From: Leptodactylus fallax | Taxonomy: Eukaryota; Chordata; Amphibia; Anura; Leptodactylidae | DNA: 64,000 bases | Direction of reading: 5' to 3' | NCBI GenBank assembly: GCA_947044405.1 | Contig: CAMRHE010000167.1 | Coordinates: 3,207,001 to 3,271,000 of the forward strand | Shown: positions 1-10,599 of the stretch, one piece after another | Layout of the letters: each line of letters starts with the position of its first letter | Numbering within the stretch: the first letter of the stretch is position 1 | Notes under the pieces: generated by a model | Seen by the model: only the letters and a program-made list of their open reading frames with translations | Told to the model about the DNA's origin: nothing | Database searches by the model: none | Translations under genes and position numbers: made by a program

Positions 1-2
1 GC

Positions 3-203
3 TCCGCTACGCTTCGCTCCTTCTCGGATTTACCTCTCTTCTGCGACCTGCTGGATGTCCCCTTGCCGGATTTAACAGACTGGGAGCTAATCCCTCCACC
101 CCTTCCCCCACCACCGGTTTGGCATCGACTGGAGCCCAGACGACGTCATGCACCCTCCTCGGCGGCGACCGCTCGGAGGCGCCGACTGGAGACTGGTTCC
201 TGA
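3..203 (+). pseudogene. Probable C-terminal tail of LINE ORF1 protein
   Basis: In frame 3 from the first bases there is an open stretch of 66 codons ending in TGA at 201-203. It is rich in Leu, Asp and Pro, then turns Arg-rich. Its place just upstream of the endonuclease ORF is where the ORF1 RNA-binding protein of an L1-type element would end. No conserved ORF1 domain is visible in so short a piece, so the call rests on position and an open frame. Confidence 0.35.
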
Positions 204-764
204 GGAGGATGCTCCTCCTTGAGACGTTTTTTTTTTTTTCGGTAGTGCTTTGAAAACTGCAAGCCTTAGCGTTATATTTGCTTCTCTTTTTCCTTTTCTA
301 GGTCTACGGGTCTCAACTATTATGCTTATTATTGGATTGTTTTAGCGGAGTGGGGCGGGATGGGGTTCCGGTGACTCCCCTTCCATCCTTCTTTTTACTG
401 GTGGTTGGGGATCTGCCGCCTCCCCTCCGACCTCTTGTCCACGCTCTCCCCCCTAAGGGGATACTTGGACTGTGCGGCCATTGATCCTGGTTGGACCTCT
501 GGCTGTCCTCACTGGTCCCCAGGCAAGTGACTTAGCCTCGCCCACAAAGTATTGTTTAATTGTTATACTTCTTACTTTGTCATTTATGTTGTCTTTTGCC
601 TCCCCCCCCTTTTCCACCCTCCCTCCCTGATCTAGAGACCTTGCCTCGACTTTGGGTTCCTGTTTGTGGATCGCCCTTCTGCCTCTTCGAGGGAAACCTG
701 CCAGCGTCATGTGACATGGGTGAGCTTATTGCAATCCGCCACTGTCCTCCAATCCTGAGTCCCA
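204..764 (+). other. Spacer between LINE ORF1 and ORF2
   Basis: Pyrimidine-rich stretch with a short T run (about 227-240) and no convincing ORF in the element's sense. It probably serves as the leader for ORF2 translation. No other feature was recognised. Confidence 0.5.
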
Positions 765-3700
765 ATGGTTAGGTGCGTGACAATTAATGTTAAGGGCCTG
801 GGTTCCAACACTAAAAGGCGCCATGTCCTTAGAGAACTCCGCTCCTTACGAGCGGATGTGGCGTTTCTTCAGGAGACTCATTTTGACCTCTCCGGTACCT
901 TTGCCTTCGCTAAGCACTACTTTCCCATAGCCTTTTGGGCCTTCCACGATCGACGCAGAGCTGGGGTGGCTATCCTTCTTTCCCGTTCCTGCCCAATTAC
1001 AGTGACGACCTCCCACATAGACCCAGGGGGCCGATTTGTTATTCTGGAAGGGCTCCTTCATGGTGCCCCGATTGTTTTATGCAATGTTTATGCCCCTAAC
1101 TCAGCGCAGATCCCATTCTTGCGTCGGGTATTCTCCCACCTGCGCGCTCTCCCGGCATCAGCTTGGCTTGTGGGGGGAGACTTTAACATGGTCTTCTCTG
1201 AACGGGCGGACCGATTGGGGTTACCCCAGGGTCCAACCCCCCATAGGATGGCTCAGCTTGCACGGGAGTTCCGTAAGCTGATCCGCGCCCATTCTTTGTA
1301 CGACCTTTGGCGAGTGGACAACCCTACTGCACGCTCTTACACCTTCTTCTCTCACCCTCATAACACTCACACCCGCATGATTATTTCTTTGGTAATGCTC
1401 CCGCCCTTCGTTTGCTCAGGGACACGAACATTGGCTCCCTCACCTGGTCTGACCATACCCCAGTTGTGGTTACTCTATCTACGACCCCAGTGCCTACTCG
1501 CCAATGTCATTGGCGTCTTAACGAAACATTGCTCAGATCACCGACCTCCCTCGAGATCCTGCGCACACACTTGATGGATTATTTCAGGGACAACTTAGGT
1601 TCGGTAAACTCTCTTGCCATTCTCTGGGAAGCCCATAAGGCGGTCATGAGAGGACATTGTATCGCATTGGCTTCTAGGCTTAAAAGGGACAGACAGGCCC
1701 AGGAACAGCTTCTCCAAACTCGTATTCGGTCCCTTATGACAACTTTGGCAGCACATCCATCCCTGGGGGTTCTTCGCCGTTTGGTTTTGGCACGGGCTGA
1801 CCTCCGTGATTTGGAGACCCGCCATGTGGAACGACTTCTGCTTTATACTCGCCAGAGGTTCTTTGAACGAGGTAATAAGTCTCACACCCTCCTGGCAAGA
1901 ACCCTCAGGGATCATCAGGCCTCCTCCACACCACACTCTGTCCGTGACTCCACGGGTACCCTTCAACACCACCCTGACGCTCTGGCGCTGGCGTTCCACT
2001 CTTACTATTCTAAGCTGTATAACTTACCCCCCCCGCGAGCACTACCCCCTGGGGATGACTCAACACTGCTAGAAGACTATTTAAAGGATTGTTGTCTCCC
2101 ACGCCTGCCTCCTGAGGCCTTGACTTCCCTAAACACTCCCATCACCAGGGAGGAACTAGAGGGGGTCCTGAGGGACCTCCCAAATGGGAAAGCCCCGGGC
2201 CCAGATGGGTTCACTTACAATTATTATAAGGTTTTCCAGGGTGAACTTTCTGCTCATCTATTGTCCCTCTTCAATTCGTTCCTCAGGCTCCCCCATACCC
2301 CCGACTATGCTCTCCTCACTGCTCACATTGGTCCCTAAACCAGGTAAGGACTTGCAGGACTGTGCTAATTATCGACCGATTGCTTTGCTGAACGCGGACC
2401 TGAAACTCTTTACCAAACTCCTAGCCAATAGGTTAAATGCTTGGCTCCCTCTGCTTGTCCATAAGGACCAGGTGGGATTCATCCCCTGTCGTCAGGGTGG
2501 TGACAACACCAGGAGGACTGTGGATTTGGTGGAGGTGGCCAATCATTATTCTACCCCCGGCCCCTCTCTTGAGTCTGGACGCTGAAAAGGCTTTCGACCG
2601 CATAGATTGGTCGTTTATGCATGCTACGCTTAAGGCGTTCGGGCTCACGGGACCTTTCCTCACAGCTATCCAGGCCCTCTACTCCCTACCCACAGCAGCA
2701 ATCAAGCTTCCCCATGCATCCTCGCCCTTCTTCCCTATTCGAAATGGCACTAGGCAGGGTTGCCCCCTGTCTCCCATCATATTTGCCCTCTGCATTGAAC
2801 CGCTGGCAGCCAAGATTAGGCGAGACCCTAATATCAAGGGGGATCATGGTTCAGGATAAGGAATTTAAGGTCTCTCTTTTCGCAGATGATGTACTCCTCA
2901 CTCTCAACTCCCCTCATACTACCCTTCCCAACTTGTTGCGCTTGCTGGAGACCTATAGCGATCTCTCAGGATACAAGGTGAACCCTGCAAAGACTTAGGC
3001 ACTCCCACTCAACATTCCACAGGACCTTCTCCTTCTCCTCCGCAGTAATTACGATTTCCAGTGGCGGGGAGTCCTCTATCCGCTACCTGGGAGTCCATAT
3101 ATCCACCTCCTACGCGACCCTCTATTCGGCAAACTACCCGCGGTTGTTTCGTGAGTTAAGAGCCCTATTGGACAAATGGAAACCCTTACCCATCTCCCTT
3201 TTAGGGAGAATTGCCGCGGTCAAGATGACTCTCCTTCCGAAGCTACTGTATTTTTTCGAGACACTCCCGGTTGCGATTCCTCGGGGAGAATTACGGAACC
3301 TGCAGAAAGCTATTTTTCAGTTTATCTGGCAGGCAAAACGACACCGAATACCCAGATCTGTTATGCTGGCGGATAGGGGGTCTGGGGGTATGGCCGTCCC
3401 ACATCTGCTACATTACTATTGGGCGACCCACTTGCGCCATATCCCACTTTGGGCGGCTATGCCAGCATATACTAGATGGGTGCAGATAGAGAAGCTCTGG
3501 CTGGCTCCCATGCACCCTAACGCGCTTCTGTGGGTTGGCTCTCCCCCCGCTCCCCCTGCCTCGTACCTGCTGGGACCTATTCGGTTTACTAGATCTATTT
3601 GGTCTGCCTGTCGTACTAGATTCTCCCTGATGTCCCAGCACTCATCTATGGTCTCCATATTATACAACCCCCTTCTCCCGGAAAGCCTGACCTCTGCCAT

Positions 3701-4574
3701 GACTAAGGTGTGGTCTAAAGCTGGTCTTTACCGGATTGCGGACATGGTTGATCCTGGAACCTTGGAACTCAGGTCCTTTGCCTACCTTATAGCTAACCAA
3801 AACCTGCCAGGTTCTGAATGGTTCCATTATTTACAGGTGGTTCACTTTGTCCGCTCCCTCCATGGGTCCCTTAAAGTGTCACTGCCCACCGCTTTTGAAA
3901 AGATTTGCCGTGCAGGTACATCCACTAGGGGCCTTATATCCTCTATTTACCAACTTCTTACCTCACAAACTACAGGCTCCCCAGTTACCCATCGCTATAT
4001 GCTTAAATGGGAGGAGGCGGTGGGTAGACCCATCTCCCAGGAACAGTGGCGGATTGTATGGTCTCGGGCCCAGAAATCATCTCAGTGCATTACATTTCGG
4101 GAAGCGCAGTATAAGTTGTTGATGCATTGGTATCATACCCCAGCTCTCCTCCATGCTTTAAACCCATTGGTTCCCCCATGGTGCTGGCGCTGTGGAGCTG
4201 CGGTGGGTACACTGCACCACATCTTTTGGACGTGCCCTCTCATCCTGGGTTTCTGGAGGGAGGTCAGGACTTTGACGACTGCTCTCTTTTTGCAAGAGGT
4301 CCCTCTTGACCCTCTGGTCTATCTCCTGAACCTTCCCCCCAGGCACCTGAGCAATAAGTCATCCAGGCTTTTCTTGCACCTTTGTACTGCAGCTAAAATT
4401 CTCATAGCTAGAAACTGGAAGAAAGTGAGTCCCCCATCTGGTCTTGAACTTGTGGCTAGAGTGAAGGATGTGAGGAGTGTTGAATGCCTGACCGCGGGCC
4501 TAAACAACTCACAGGAGGCCTTTGGGGCTATCTGGGCGCCCTGGGATATGTATTGTACATCACAGGGTCTCTGA
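765..4574 (+). pseudogene. L1-type ORF2 (endonuclease-reverse transcriptase), frameshifted
   Basis: Encodes the enzyme that nicks target DNA and reverse-transcribes the LINE RNA. The start at 765 opens directly into the endonuclease: an Asn near the N-terminus, the QETH motif, GDFN at about 1176-1190, and the catalytic SDH near 1448 in a shifted frame. RT motifs follow in successive frames: the NYRPIALLN box near 2370, the DAEKAFDRI box near 2580, the RQGCPLSP box near 2755, and FADD at about 2878-2889, the active site with Phe for Tyr. From 3144 a long frame carries the region after RT and ends with a CCHC-type cluster (CWRC, then H and C) near 4180-4240. The frame changes at about 1380, 2330, 2560 and 2860, and a stop lies at 2996. 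Domain identity is secure; inactivity is clear. Confidence 0.9.
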
Positions 4575-4781
4575 TCTCTAGTCCTCTTCTCCCCTCCCCT
4601 CCTTTCCTCTGCTTCTACCCTTGTCTTCTTAATCCCTTCATCCCTCCCCTCCCTTGTTTACTGTCTAATTTGAATGCATATTGCTTAAGGCAGAAGAGGC
4701 GGATAGCCTCTACCTACCTCATTGTTTTCTGCTTGTTTGATCTTTTTTCTCTTTATACCTTGTTAATGAAAAAATTTTTTC

Positions 4782-4811
4782 AATAAAAATTACAGTTAAA
4801 TAAAAAAAAAA
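4782..4811 (+). promoter_or_regulatory. LINE polyadenylation signal and poly(A) tail
   Basis: AATAAA at 4782-4787 is followed about 10 bases later by a second AATAAA-like run and a stretch of ten A. This is the expected 3' end of an L1-type retrocopy and marks the junction with the older DIRS sequence. Confidence 0.8.
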
Positions 4812-4824
4812 GAAACAGCAATTC

Positions 4825-5052
4825 TCAGATACCCTCTGTGAGGAGGATAACTGGAACTTGTAAGTATGCATCCTTTAGGTTGAGAGTGACAAGAACATTG
4901 CTTTGGAGCAAGGATGTGACCAACTTCCCGGTGTCCCTTTGGAAACGCTCTTCCTTATGAAGAGACTTAGATATTAGGACTATAACATATATTGGTAGCA
5001 GGAAGTCTGGAGAGTAGACCCCAAACCTTCTTCTGAGGGGGGACCTTCCCAA
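4825..5052 (-). pseudogene. DIRS reverse transcriptase fragment
   Basis: The minus-strand frame contains a VTLNLKDAYLQVPV segment, the RT motif A of DIRS elements (usual form VTLDLKDAYLHVPI), preceded by a decayed LYSPDF/LP region. It corresponds to 45093-45320 in the second copy. The frame is short and the YxDD box is not reached before the LINE junction. It cannot make an active enzyme. Confidence 0.8.
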
Positions 5053-5479
5053 GGCCCCCCTGCCCAGGTATTCCAGAATGGAATTTTCCAGTATAACCTG
5101 CTCCAGTGCAGGAGAAACGGGTTGCGAGAATCTGTCTTGTGGTGGGCGAAGAATTCATCTGCATAACCCCGCTGTACTTATCTGCAAGACCAAAGTTCTT
5201 GGATGTTCTCCTGCATCAGGAGAGAAAAAATGGGAGAGACATCCCCCAACAGGAGTACTTGCCACCACAGGAGGCGAAAAGTTGGCGTCAAAGCCAGGCT
5301 TCTTTCTGTCCCCTTCCTTGGGGAACTTATGTCCAGCTCCTCTGGGCTGATATCTAGCACGTCTCTGATATTAGAACGTAGATTGAGGCGGCTGCACTGA
5401 TAACTTCTGCCCTGGCCAGAAGGTCCTGCTTTTCCTTTAAAGGACTGCGGAAGGCACTTAACCTTTTAATCACAAGATC

Positions 5480-5870
5480 TTCCATGATGTCGTTCAGGCC
5501 TCTGCTAAAATGTTTACCCAGCTCAAGGGTAGGGAGTATACGTTATACTTGGACGCATTGTCCGCTCCTCAAGGTTTCAACCATAATGGCCTTCAAGCAG
5601 CTGTAGAGAAGGCCCTAGATCTGGCAGGCATCTTGACCTGGTATACGGAAACTTCTGCTAGATACTCTCTTATTCGCTACCTCATTGGAGGCGATGTCCA
5701 CAGAAGCCGGAGCATGTCAAAACTTTATCCAGTGTCGCGTCCACTTGGAAGGCCCTTGGCCCCCTATAGGTGAAACTAGAGGCTTCCCCAAGTTCAACAT
5801 CACAGTCGCCTGACCAGATGGACTTCAGCAGCCTAGGCATCCTTACCAAGAGGCCTGCTGGGATTTAGCG
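5480..5870 (-). pseudogene. DIRS gag-like remnant
   Basis: This stretch aligns by eye with 45890-46620, the gag region of the second DIRS copy; for example, both share the segment around 5565-5620 and 45985-46030. Only pieces remain, with an internal deletion and no intact frame. The protein would be the structural gag of the element. The assignment depends on the alignment with the other copy. Confidence 0.5.
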
Positions 5871-6899
5871 AAGTGTCTTCATCACACGAGTGCATCACAT
5901 TGAGTATGTGAAATTCCTCTTCTGATGGAACTGACTGAGGATGTCTCTCAGTACGAAGCTTCTTGAGAAATCAAGTTCCGGATTTCTTATCCTGCTCTTT
6001 GACCCACAAAATTACATCCCACGGCATTGGCGAAAGCGAGTGTAATTGTACCATCAGGCAGAGGGATGTCGCACTCTATATAAGCGAAATGTTTCATCTT
6101 AGAGGACCTTTCCCTCATTAAGTCGCCGCTGCCACCGAAAGCAGTTAGAACAGTATCAAACAAAAATGTACAGCCTATCAGAGACACAAACTTAGGAAAA
6201 AGGTTTAAATAAGTAGTACTTACCAACAGTGTCTTTAATACCGCTACAGCAGTATAGAGAATGGCCTAAACTAGTCAGTCAGTGCAATCCAGCGCTACTG
6301 GGAAAAGGCTACAGAAGTGTAACAGAAAAAAAGGGATCCAGGAAACAGGACCTGCAAAAAAGGACCCGGAACCTGAAGTGACAAAATCACTTCCCCCGGA
6401 TTAAAAAACCTTTCTCTCCCTCTTCGCTTTAATTCCACTGCTATAGGAAGTGCGGTGTGTCTTTGTGGCAGACTGGAATAGAACCATAACTGTAACTGAA
6501 GGGCAGTGTGTCTGAGACGCTGTCATCAGTTTAAACTGAGCACAACACCTGAAGCATAAGCTCTTCTGAAGAGCTCAGCCAGGCAGGAGATGCATAGAGG
6601 TTTATAGTAACCCTGCAATACAGCCTCCAAGTTCAGAAACTGACACATACTGAATGCCCAGCCTGCCCAGCCGCAAACATCTCACCTGAGATCAGACAAG
6701 GGCAGGCACACCCAGCCCAGAATGGCCACAGACAGAGAGCGCAGCAGGGAGAAACAAGGAAGCCTTAGGAGTAAAAAACTCCCAAGGAAAAAGATGAACA
6801 GCTGAAAGAGGAGAAAAAACTTACAAAAATGTAGTTAACCCCCAAATCCTTAAGAAAAAATGGGAGGACAAAGAGCCTCCCTCCACCTGTCCAACACAC

Positions 6900-7055
6900 A
6901 GGACAGAAAAAAACACAGTGAGGGGAGGTCTCCTTGGCCTCTTATAGGGGAGTATCATTTAATTAATTATGTAAATTAAAAATTCCACCTGTCCTACCAG
7001 CACACAGGGGCAGAGATACCCCATATTGTGCTGCTGTTGGACGTAAGGGGAATCA
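6900..7055 (-). repeat. DIRS terminal repeat
   Basis: Contains the same ordered blocks as 47590-47781: a run ending in acacagt, a block tcttatagg, the block ccacctgtcct, and the terminus ccatattgtgctgctg followed by a gtaaggggaat end. It marks the 5' terminus of the decayed DIRS copy. Confidence 0.75.
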
Positions 7056-7149
7056 GTGATCCCCAAACCAGGTAAATACCTTTAATTTTAGAAACCAAAG
7101 CAATAAATCCAAAGCAAATAAAATCATGGTGAGGAATAGATGCTCACCA

Positions 7150-7740
7150 CAACAAGAACATCATTTTGCCTATATAAAAATCACTGGTAAGACCACATTT
7201 AGAATACTGTGCACAATTTTGCACAACTGTATATAGGAAGGATATAGATTAACTGCAAGGGGTGGAGTTGATGGTGATCAATTTAGTTAAGGGGATGGGT
7301 AGATTAGAGTGTAAAGACAGATTATCAAATTTGGGGTTGTTCAGTTTAGAAAAAAGACAGTGTAAGGGTCTTTTTATTCTAAAGACTGTAACTGTGACAA
7401 GGGGGTATCTACTTTACAGTAAGAGCAGTGAGACAATGAACTCACTGCCACATAATGTGGTAATGGCTGATAATTTATACTTGAAAGTAAGTATATCATA
7501 GGTTATGGGATCTACACATTTTTGGGGTAGGCTGTTGAACCAGGGACTTAGACCAATTGCCATATTTGGAGTTTGAAAGGATTTTTTTTCCTCTGATGGG
7601 GCAACTGATGTCAGCTTCATGGGAGTTTTTTTTGCCTTCCTCTGGATCAACTTGGTAGGTTTATAGGCTGTACTTGATGCACTTGTGTCTTTATTCAACC
7701 ATATCTACTATGTTACTATGTTATTATGTAATTGTTGGCA
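7150..7740 (+). repeat. Old interspersed repeat resembling a LINE C-terminal region
   Basis: Three blocks also seen elsewhere: a segment that reads like the leucine-proline-phenylalanine region after RT (about 7170-7210); an LFSLEKR-like segment near 7340; and a tail ending with a TATGTTACTATGTTATTATG run at about 7708-7727. A related copy lies at 56380-56740. I infer a decayed CR1/L2/Rex1-like end or a derived repeat; no frame survives. Confidence 0.4.
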
Positions 7741-8157
7741 AAAATTCTAATCTCAAGTTTTTTCCTGAATTGCCACCCATGACATTGCACCATTCCTTTG
7801 TTCCAGCAACTAATAATAGACAGCAGTTGAACCTGGCAATATTTGAGTTTTTTGTGTAGTGGTTGGCCATAACCTGTTAATTTTGTAAAGGGTCATATAA
7901 ATACAGATGATTTTTCATATTTAGCAACCTTGTTTTTTATGGAGATCATTAAGTGACTGTATTTAGACCTAGCAATTTCACAATCTTGCAATCAAAATAT
8001 TTAACTTGCCAAAAGATTTACAATCTCCATTTCAGCTATCCAAGTCATGAATGTAAAGCCACCATGCTTGTTTACATAAGATTTGTGTCTGTATTTAGGT
8101 GGAGTAAGAGGTTGCTGCAGCCTCATATCTACAAACCTAGCAGTGTTAAAAGAGTAC
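7741..8157. other. Unannotated AT-rich DNA
   Basis: No ORF with recognisable similarity, no repeat shared with the rest of the window. Immediately precedes the target duplication of the first hAT-like element. Confidence 0.5.
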
Positions 8158-8435
8158 AGTGTAGCCAGGGGCGCACCGCTAATGAGGCGAAGTGAGGCGA
8201 CCGCCTCAGGTGGCACTGTCCGTCACCATCTGGGGGGGGCGGCATTTTTTACTTTCTATTTACGGTAAACCAGCTGAGCGGGACCTGTCCTGGGCTGGTT
8301 TAGGAGATCTCCGCATCTCAGCGCAGGCAGAGATACAATGACGTCATCGCGCCTCCTACGCGGGCGTGGGTGAAGAGGAGGCGACGGCTCCATCAAGGCA
8401 TCGCAGGTAGGTTTGGAGAACTTTTTTATTATATA

Positions 8436-8703
8436 CAGTACAGACCAAAAGTTTGGACACACCTTCTCATTCCAAGAGTTTTCTGTATTTTCATGACTAT
8501 AAAAATTGTAGATTCACACTGAAGGCATCAAAACTATGAATTAACACATGTGGAATTATATACTTAACAAAAAAGTGTGAAACAACTGAAAATATGTCTT
8601 ATATTCTAGGTTCTTCAAAGTAGCCACCTTTTGCTTTGATTACTGCTTTGCACACTCTTGGCATTCTCTTGATGAGCTTCAAGAGGTAGTCACCTGAAAT
8701 GGT
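8436..8703 (+). repeat. Left long terminal inverted repeat of the DD38E transposon
   Basis: Matches the reverse complement of 9777-10044 with only a handful of differences seen by eye (for example near 8514, 8566, 8596 and 8665). It includes the end of the transposase gene. Confidence 0.9.
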
Positions 8704-9630
8704 CTTCCAACAGTCTTGAAGGAGTTCCCAGAGATGCTTAGCACTTGTTGGCCCTTTTGCCTTCACTCTGCGGTCCAGCTCACCCCAAACCATCTCGATT
8801 GGGTTCAGGTCTGGTGACTGTGGAGGCCAGGTCATCTGGCGTAGCACCCCATCACTCTCCTTCTTGGTCAAATAGCCCTTACACAGTCTGGAGGTGTGTT
8901 TGGGGTCATTGTCCTGTTGAAAAATAAATGATGGTCCAACTAAACGCAAACCGGATGGAATAGCATGCCGCTGCAAGATGCTGTGGTAACCATGCTGGTT
9001 CAGTATTCCTTCAATTTTGAATAAATCCCCAACAGTGTCACCAGCAAAGCACCCCCACACCATCACACCTCCTCCTCCATGCTTTACGGTGGGAACCAGG
9101 CATGTAGAGTCCATTCGTTCACCTTTTCTGCGTCGCACAAAGACACGGTGGTTAGAACCAAAGATCTCAAATTTGGACTCATCAGACCAAAGCACAGATT
9201 TCCACAGGTCTAATGTCCATTCCTTGTGTTCTTTAGCCCAAACAAGTCTCTTCTGCTTGTTGCCTGTTCTTAGCAGTGGTTTCCTAGCAGCTATTTTACC
9301 ATGAAGGCCTGCTGCACACAGTCTCCTCTTAACAGTTGTTGTAGAGATGTGTTTACTGCTAGAACTCTGTGTGGCATTGACCTGGTCTCTAATCTGAGCT
9401 GCTGTTGACCTGCGATTTCTGAGGCTGGTGACTCGGATGAACTTATCCTCCGCAGCAGAGGTGACTCTTGGTCTTCCTTTCCTGGGGCGGTCCTCATGTG
9501 AGCCAGTTTCTTTGTAGCGCTTGATGGTTTTGGCCACTGCACTTGGGGACACTTTCAAAGTTTTCCCAATTTTTCGGACTGACTGACTGGCCACTCGTTT
9601 TTCTTTAATTAGCTGCTTTTTTCTTGCCAT
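8599..9630 (-). CDS. Tc1-like DD38E transposase, 343 aa, full length
   Basis: Catalyses excision and reinsertion of the element at TA sites, in the nucleus. Residues 1-120 form the bipartite paired-like DNA-binding region: two helix-turn-helix blocks (about 5-45 and 65-110) joined by a GRPR motif at residues 52-55. The catalytic core follows: Asp150 in VLWSDES, a Gly-rich HGGGG box near 184-188, Asp240 in FQQDNDPKH, and Glu279 in SPDLNPIE. There are 38 residues between Asp240 and Glu279. The length is normal for the family (about 340), with no stop or frameshift. The last codons fall inside the left inverted repeat. The start codon sits in aagaaaaaaagcagc-type Lys-rich context typical of Tc1 starts. 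Potentially functional, but expression is unknown. Confidence 0.94.
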   Translation of the reverse strand: MARKKQLIKEKRVASQSVRKIGKTLKVSPSAVAKTIKRYKETGSHEDRPRKGRPRVTSAAEDKFIRVTSLRNRRSTAAQIRDQVNATQSSSSKHISTTTVKRRLCAAGLHGKIAARKPLLRTGNKQKRLVWAKEHKEWTLDLWKSVLWSDESKFEIFGSNHRVFVRRRKGERMDSTCLVPTVKHGGGGVMVWGCFAGDTVGDLFKIEGILNQHGYHSILQRHAIPSGLRLVGPSFIFQQDNDPKHTSRLCKGYLTKKESDGVLRQMTWPPQSPDLNPIEMVWGELDRRVKAKGPTSAKHLWELLQDCWKTISGDYLLKLIKRMPRVCKAVIKAKGGYFEEPRI

Positions 9631-9776
9631 AATACAAATTCTAACACTCCATTCAGTAGGACTATCAGCTGTGTATCCACCTGACTTCTGAACAACACAA
9701 CTGATGGTCCCAACCCCATTTATAAGGCAAGAAATCCCAGTTATTAAACCTGACAGGGCACACCTGTGAAGTGAAA

Positions 9777-10044
9777 ACCATTTCAGGTGACTACCTCTTG
9801 AAGCTCATCAAGAGAATGGCAAGAGTGTGCAAAGCAGTAATCAAAGCAAAAGGTGGCTACTTTGAAGAACCTAGAATATAACACATATTTTCAGTTGTGT
9901 CACACTTTTTTGTTAAGTATATAATTCCACATGTGTTAGTTCATAGTTTTGATGCCTTCAGTGTGAATCTACAATTTTTATAGTCATGAAAATACAGAAA
10001 ACTCTTGGAATGAGAAGGTGTGTCCAAACTTTTGGTCTGTACTG
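9777..10044 (-). repeat. Right long terminal inverted repeat of the DD38E transposon
   Basis: Partner of 8436-8703. It carries a reverse copy of the transposase 3' end, so the coding end of the gene exists twice in the element. Confidence 0.9.

Positions 10045-10094
<50 letters not shown>
10045..10094. repeat. (TA)n microsatellite
   Basis: About 50 bp of TA repeat with one CA interruption. It begins at the TA target site of the Tc1-like element, either as the target itself or as a later expansion. Confidence 0.95.
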
Positions 10095-10095
<1 letters not shown>

Positions 10096-10129
10096 TGTTA
10101 CCTACTGGAGTATTCCCAGCAGGTAATGG

Positions 10130-10554
10130 CCTATTTATTTACCGATCCCCGCTGCTGCTGTGGCCGCCTCCGCTTCCCCTTCTGCTATCGGATGCAGAAG
10201 GGGAAGTGGATGCCGCTGTGAGCAGCCGCGGGCATCGGTAAGTGAGGCAAAATACTACTATTATTATACTCTGGGGTCTTTTCAGACCCCGGAGTTTAAC
10301 ACTCGGAGACCCAGGGGAGGTGATAAACATAAAAACCAATGCTACTCACCTCTCCAGCGATCCAATGCTACTCACCTCTCCAGCAGGCTTCGGCCTTCTT
10401 TGGTGACGTCCCAGGCATCACGTGAGCCAGGCCGACGCCATTATGTTGCGACGCCGGTCTGTGCGACATTGAAGAGGGCCGAAAGCAGGGAGTGCACCGG
10501 AGCCCAGGTAAGTAACACTGGTTTTTATGTTTGTCACCACCTGGGTCTCCAATC
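10130..10554 (+). repeat. GC-rich internal module, copy in hAT-like element 1
   Basis: A block shared with 16296-16720 (inverted), 19121-19490 and 37750-38234. It has a CG-rich half with near-inverted pairs (cgatccccgctgctgctg and gcagccgcgggcatcgg, about 10143-10238), a palindrome at 10262-10299, a second half with acgtgagccaggccgacg, and the strong splice-donor-like sequence aggtaagtaac at about 10506. No protein frame is conserved between copies. Confidence 0.65.
10262..10299. repeat. Palindrome (imperfect)
   Basis: Arms tattatactctggggtc and gaccccggagtttaa around tttca. One of seven copies of this hairpin in the window; this one has lost pairing in its right arm. Confidence 0.8.
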
Positions 10555-10592
10555 ATTATACTCTGGGGTCTTTTAGACCCCAGAGTATAATA
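10555..10592. repeat. Perfect palindrome
   Basis: Arms attatactctggggtc and gaccccagagtataat pair over 16 bases around a short T-rich loop. It separates the GC-rich module from the minisatellite. Confidence 0.92.
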
Positions 10593-10599
10593 ATAGTTC

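Larger units (their letters stand above)
1..4811 (+). mobile_element. L1/Tx1-type non-LTR retrotransposon, 3' portion
   Basis: A LINE that copies itself by target-primed reverse transcription. It shows, in order, a possible ORF1 tail, a spacer, an ORF2 with APE-type endonuclease, reverse transcriptase and a C-terminal CCHC motif, a short 3' UTR, a polyadenylation signal and a poly(A) tail. The 5' end lies outside the window, so no target duplication can be checked. The tail runs directly into a DIRS relic, so the LINE probably inserted into or next to that older element. ORF2 has several frameshifts, so this copy cannot be active. The L1/Tx1 assignment follows from the endonuclease, RT and CCHC order; the exact clade is inferred. 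Confidence 0.9.
4812..7055 (-). mobile_element. Decayed DIRS-type retroelement (5' part)
   Basis: Read on the minus strand this matches, segment by segment, the better-preserved DIRS copy at 42515-47781: a terminal repeat at 6900-7055, a leader, gag-like remains at 5480-5870, and an RT fragment at 4825-5052. RNase H and recombinase regions are missing because the LINE tail cuts in at 4812. DIRS elements are retroelements that integrate with a tyrosine recombinase instead of a DDE integrase. Large internal deletions and many stops show age. The orientation is the same as in the 42-kb copy. Confidence 0.75.
8436..10044 (-). mobile_element. Intact Tc1-like transposon, DD38E (Intruder-like)
   Basis: A 1609-bp cut-and-paste DNA transposon inserted at a TA dinucleotide: TA at 8434-8435 and 10045-10046, termini cagtacagaccaaaag. 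The terminal inverted repeats are unusually long, about 268 bp each, and nearly identical. One complete transposase frame lies on the minus strand. The spacing between the second and third catalytic residues is 38, not the 34 usual for Tc1. That matches the Intruder (DD38E) group as I remember it from the literature. It lies inside hAT-like copy 1 and is therefore younger than that insertion. Confidence 0.93.
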
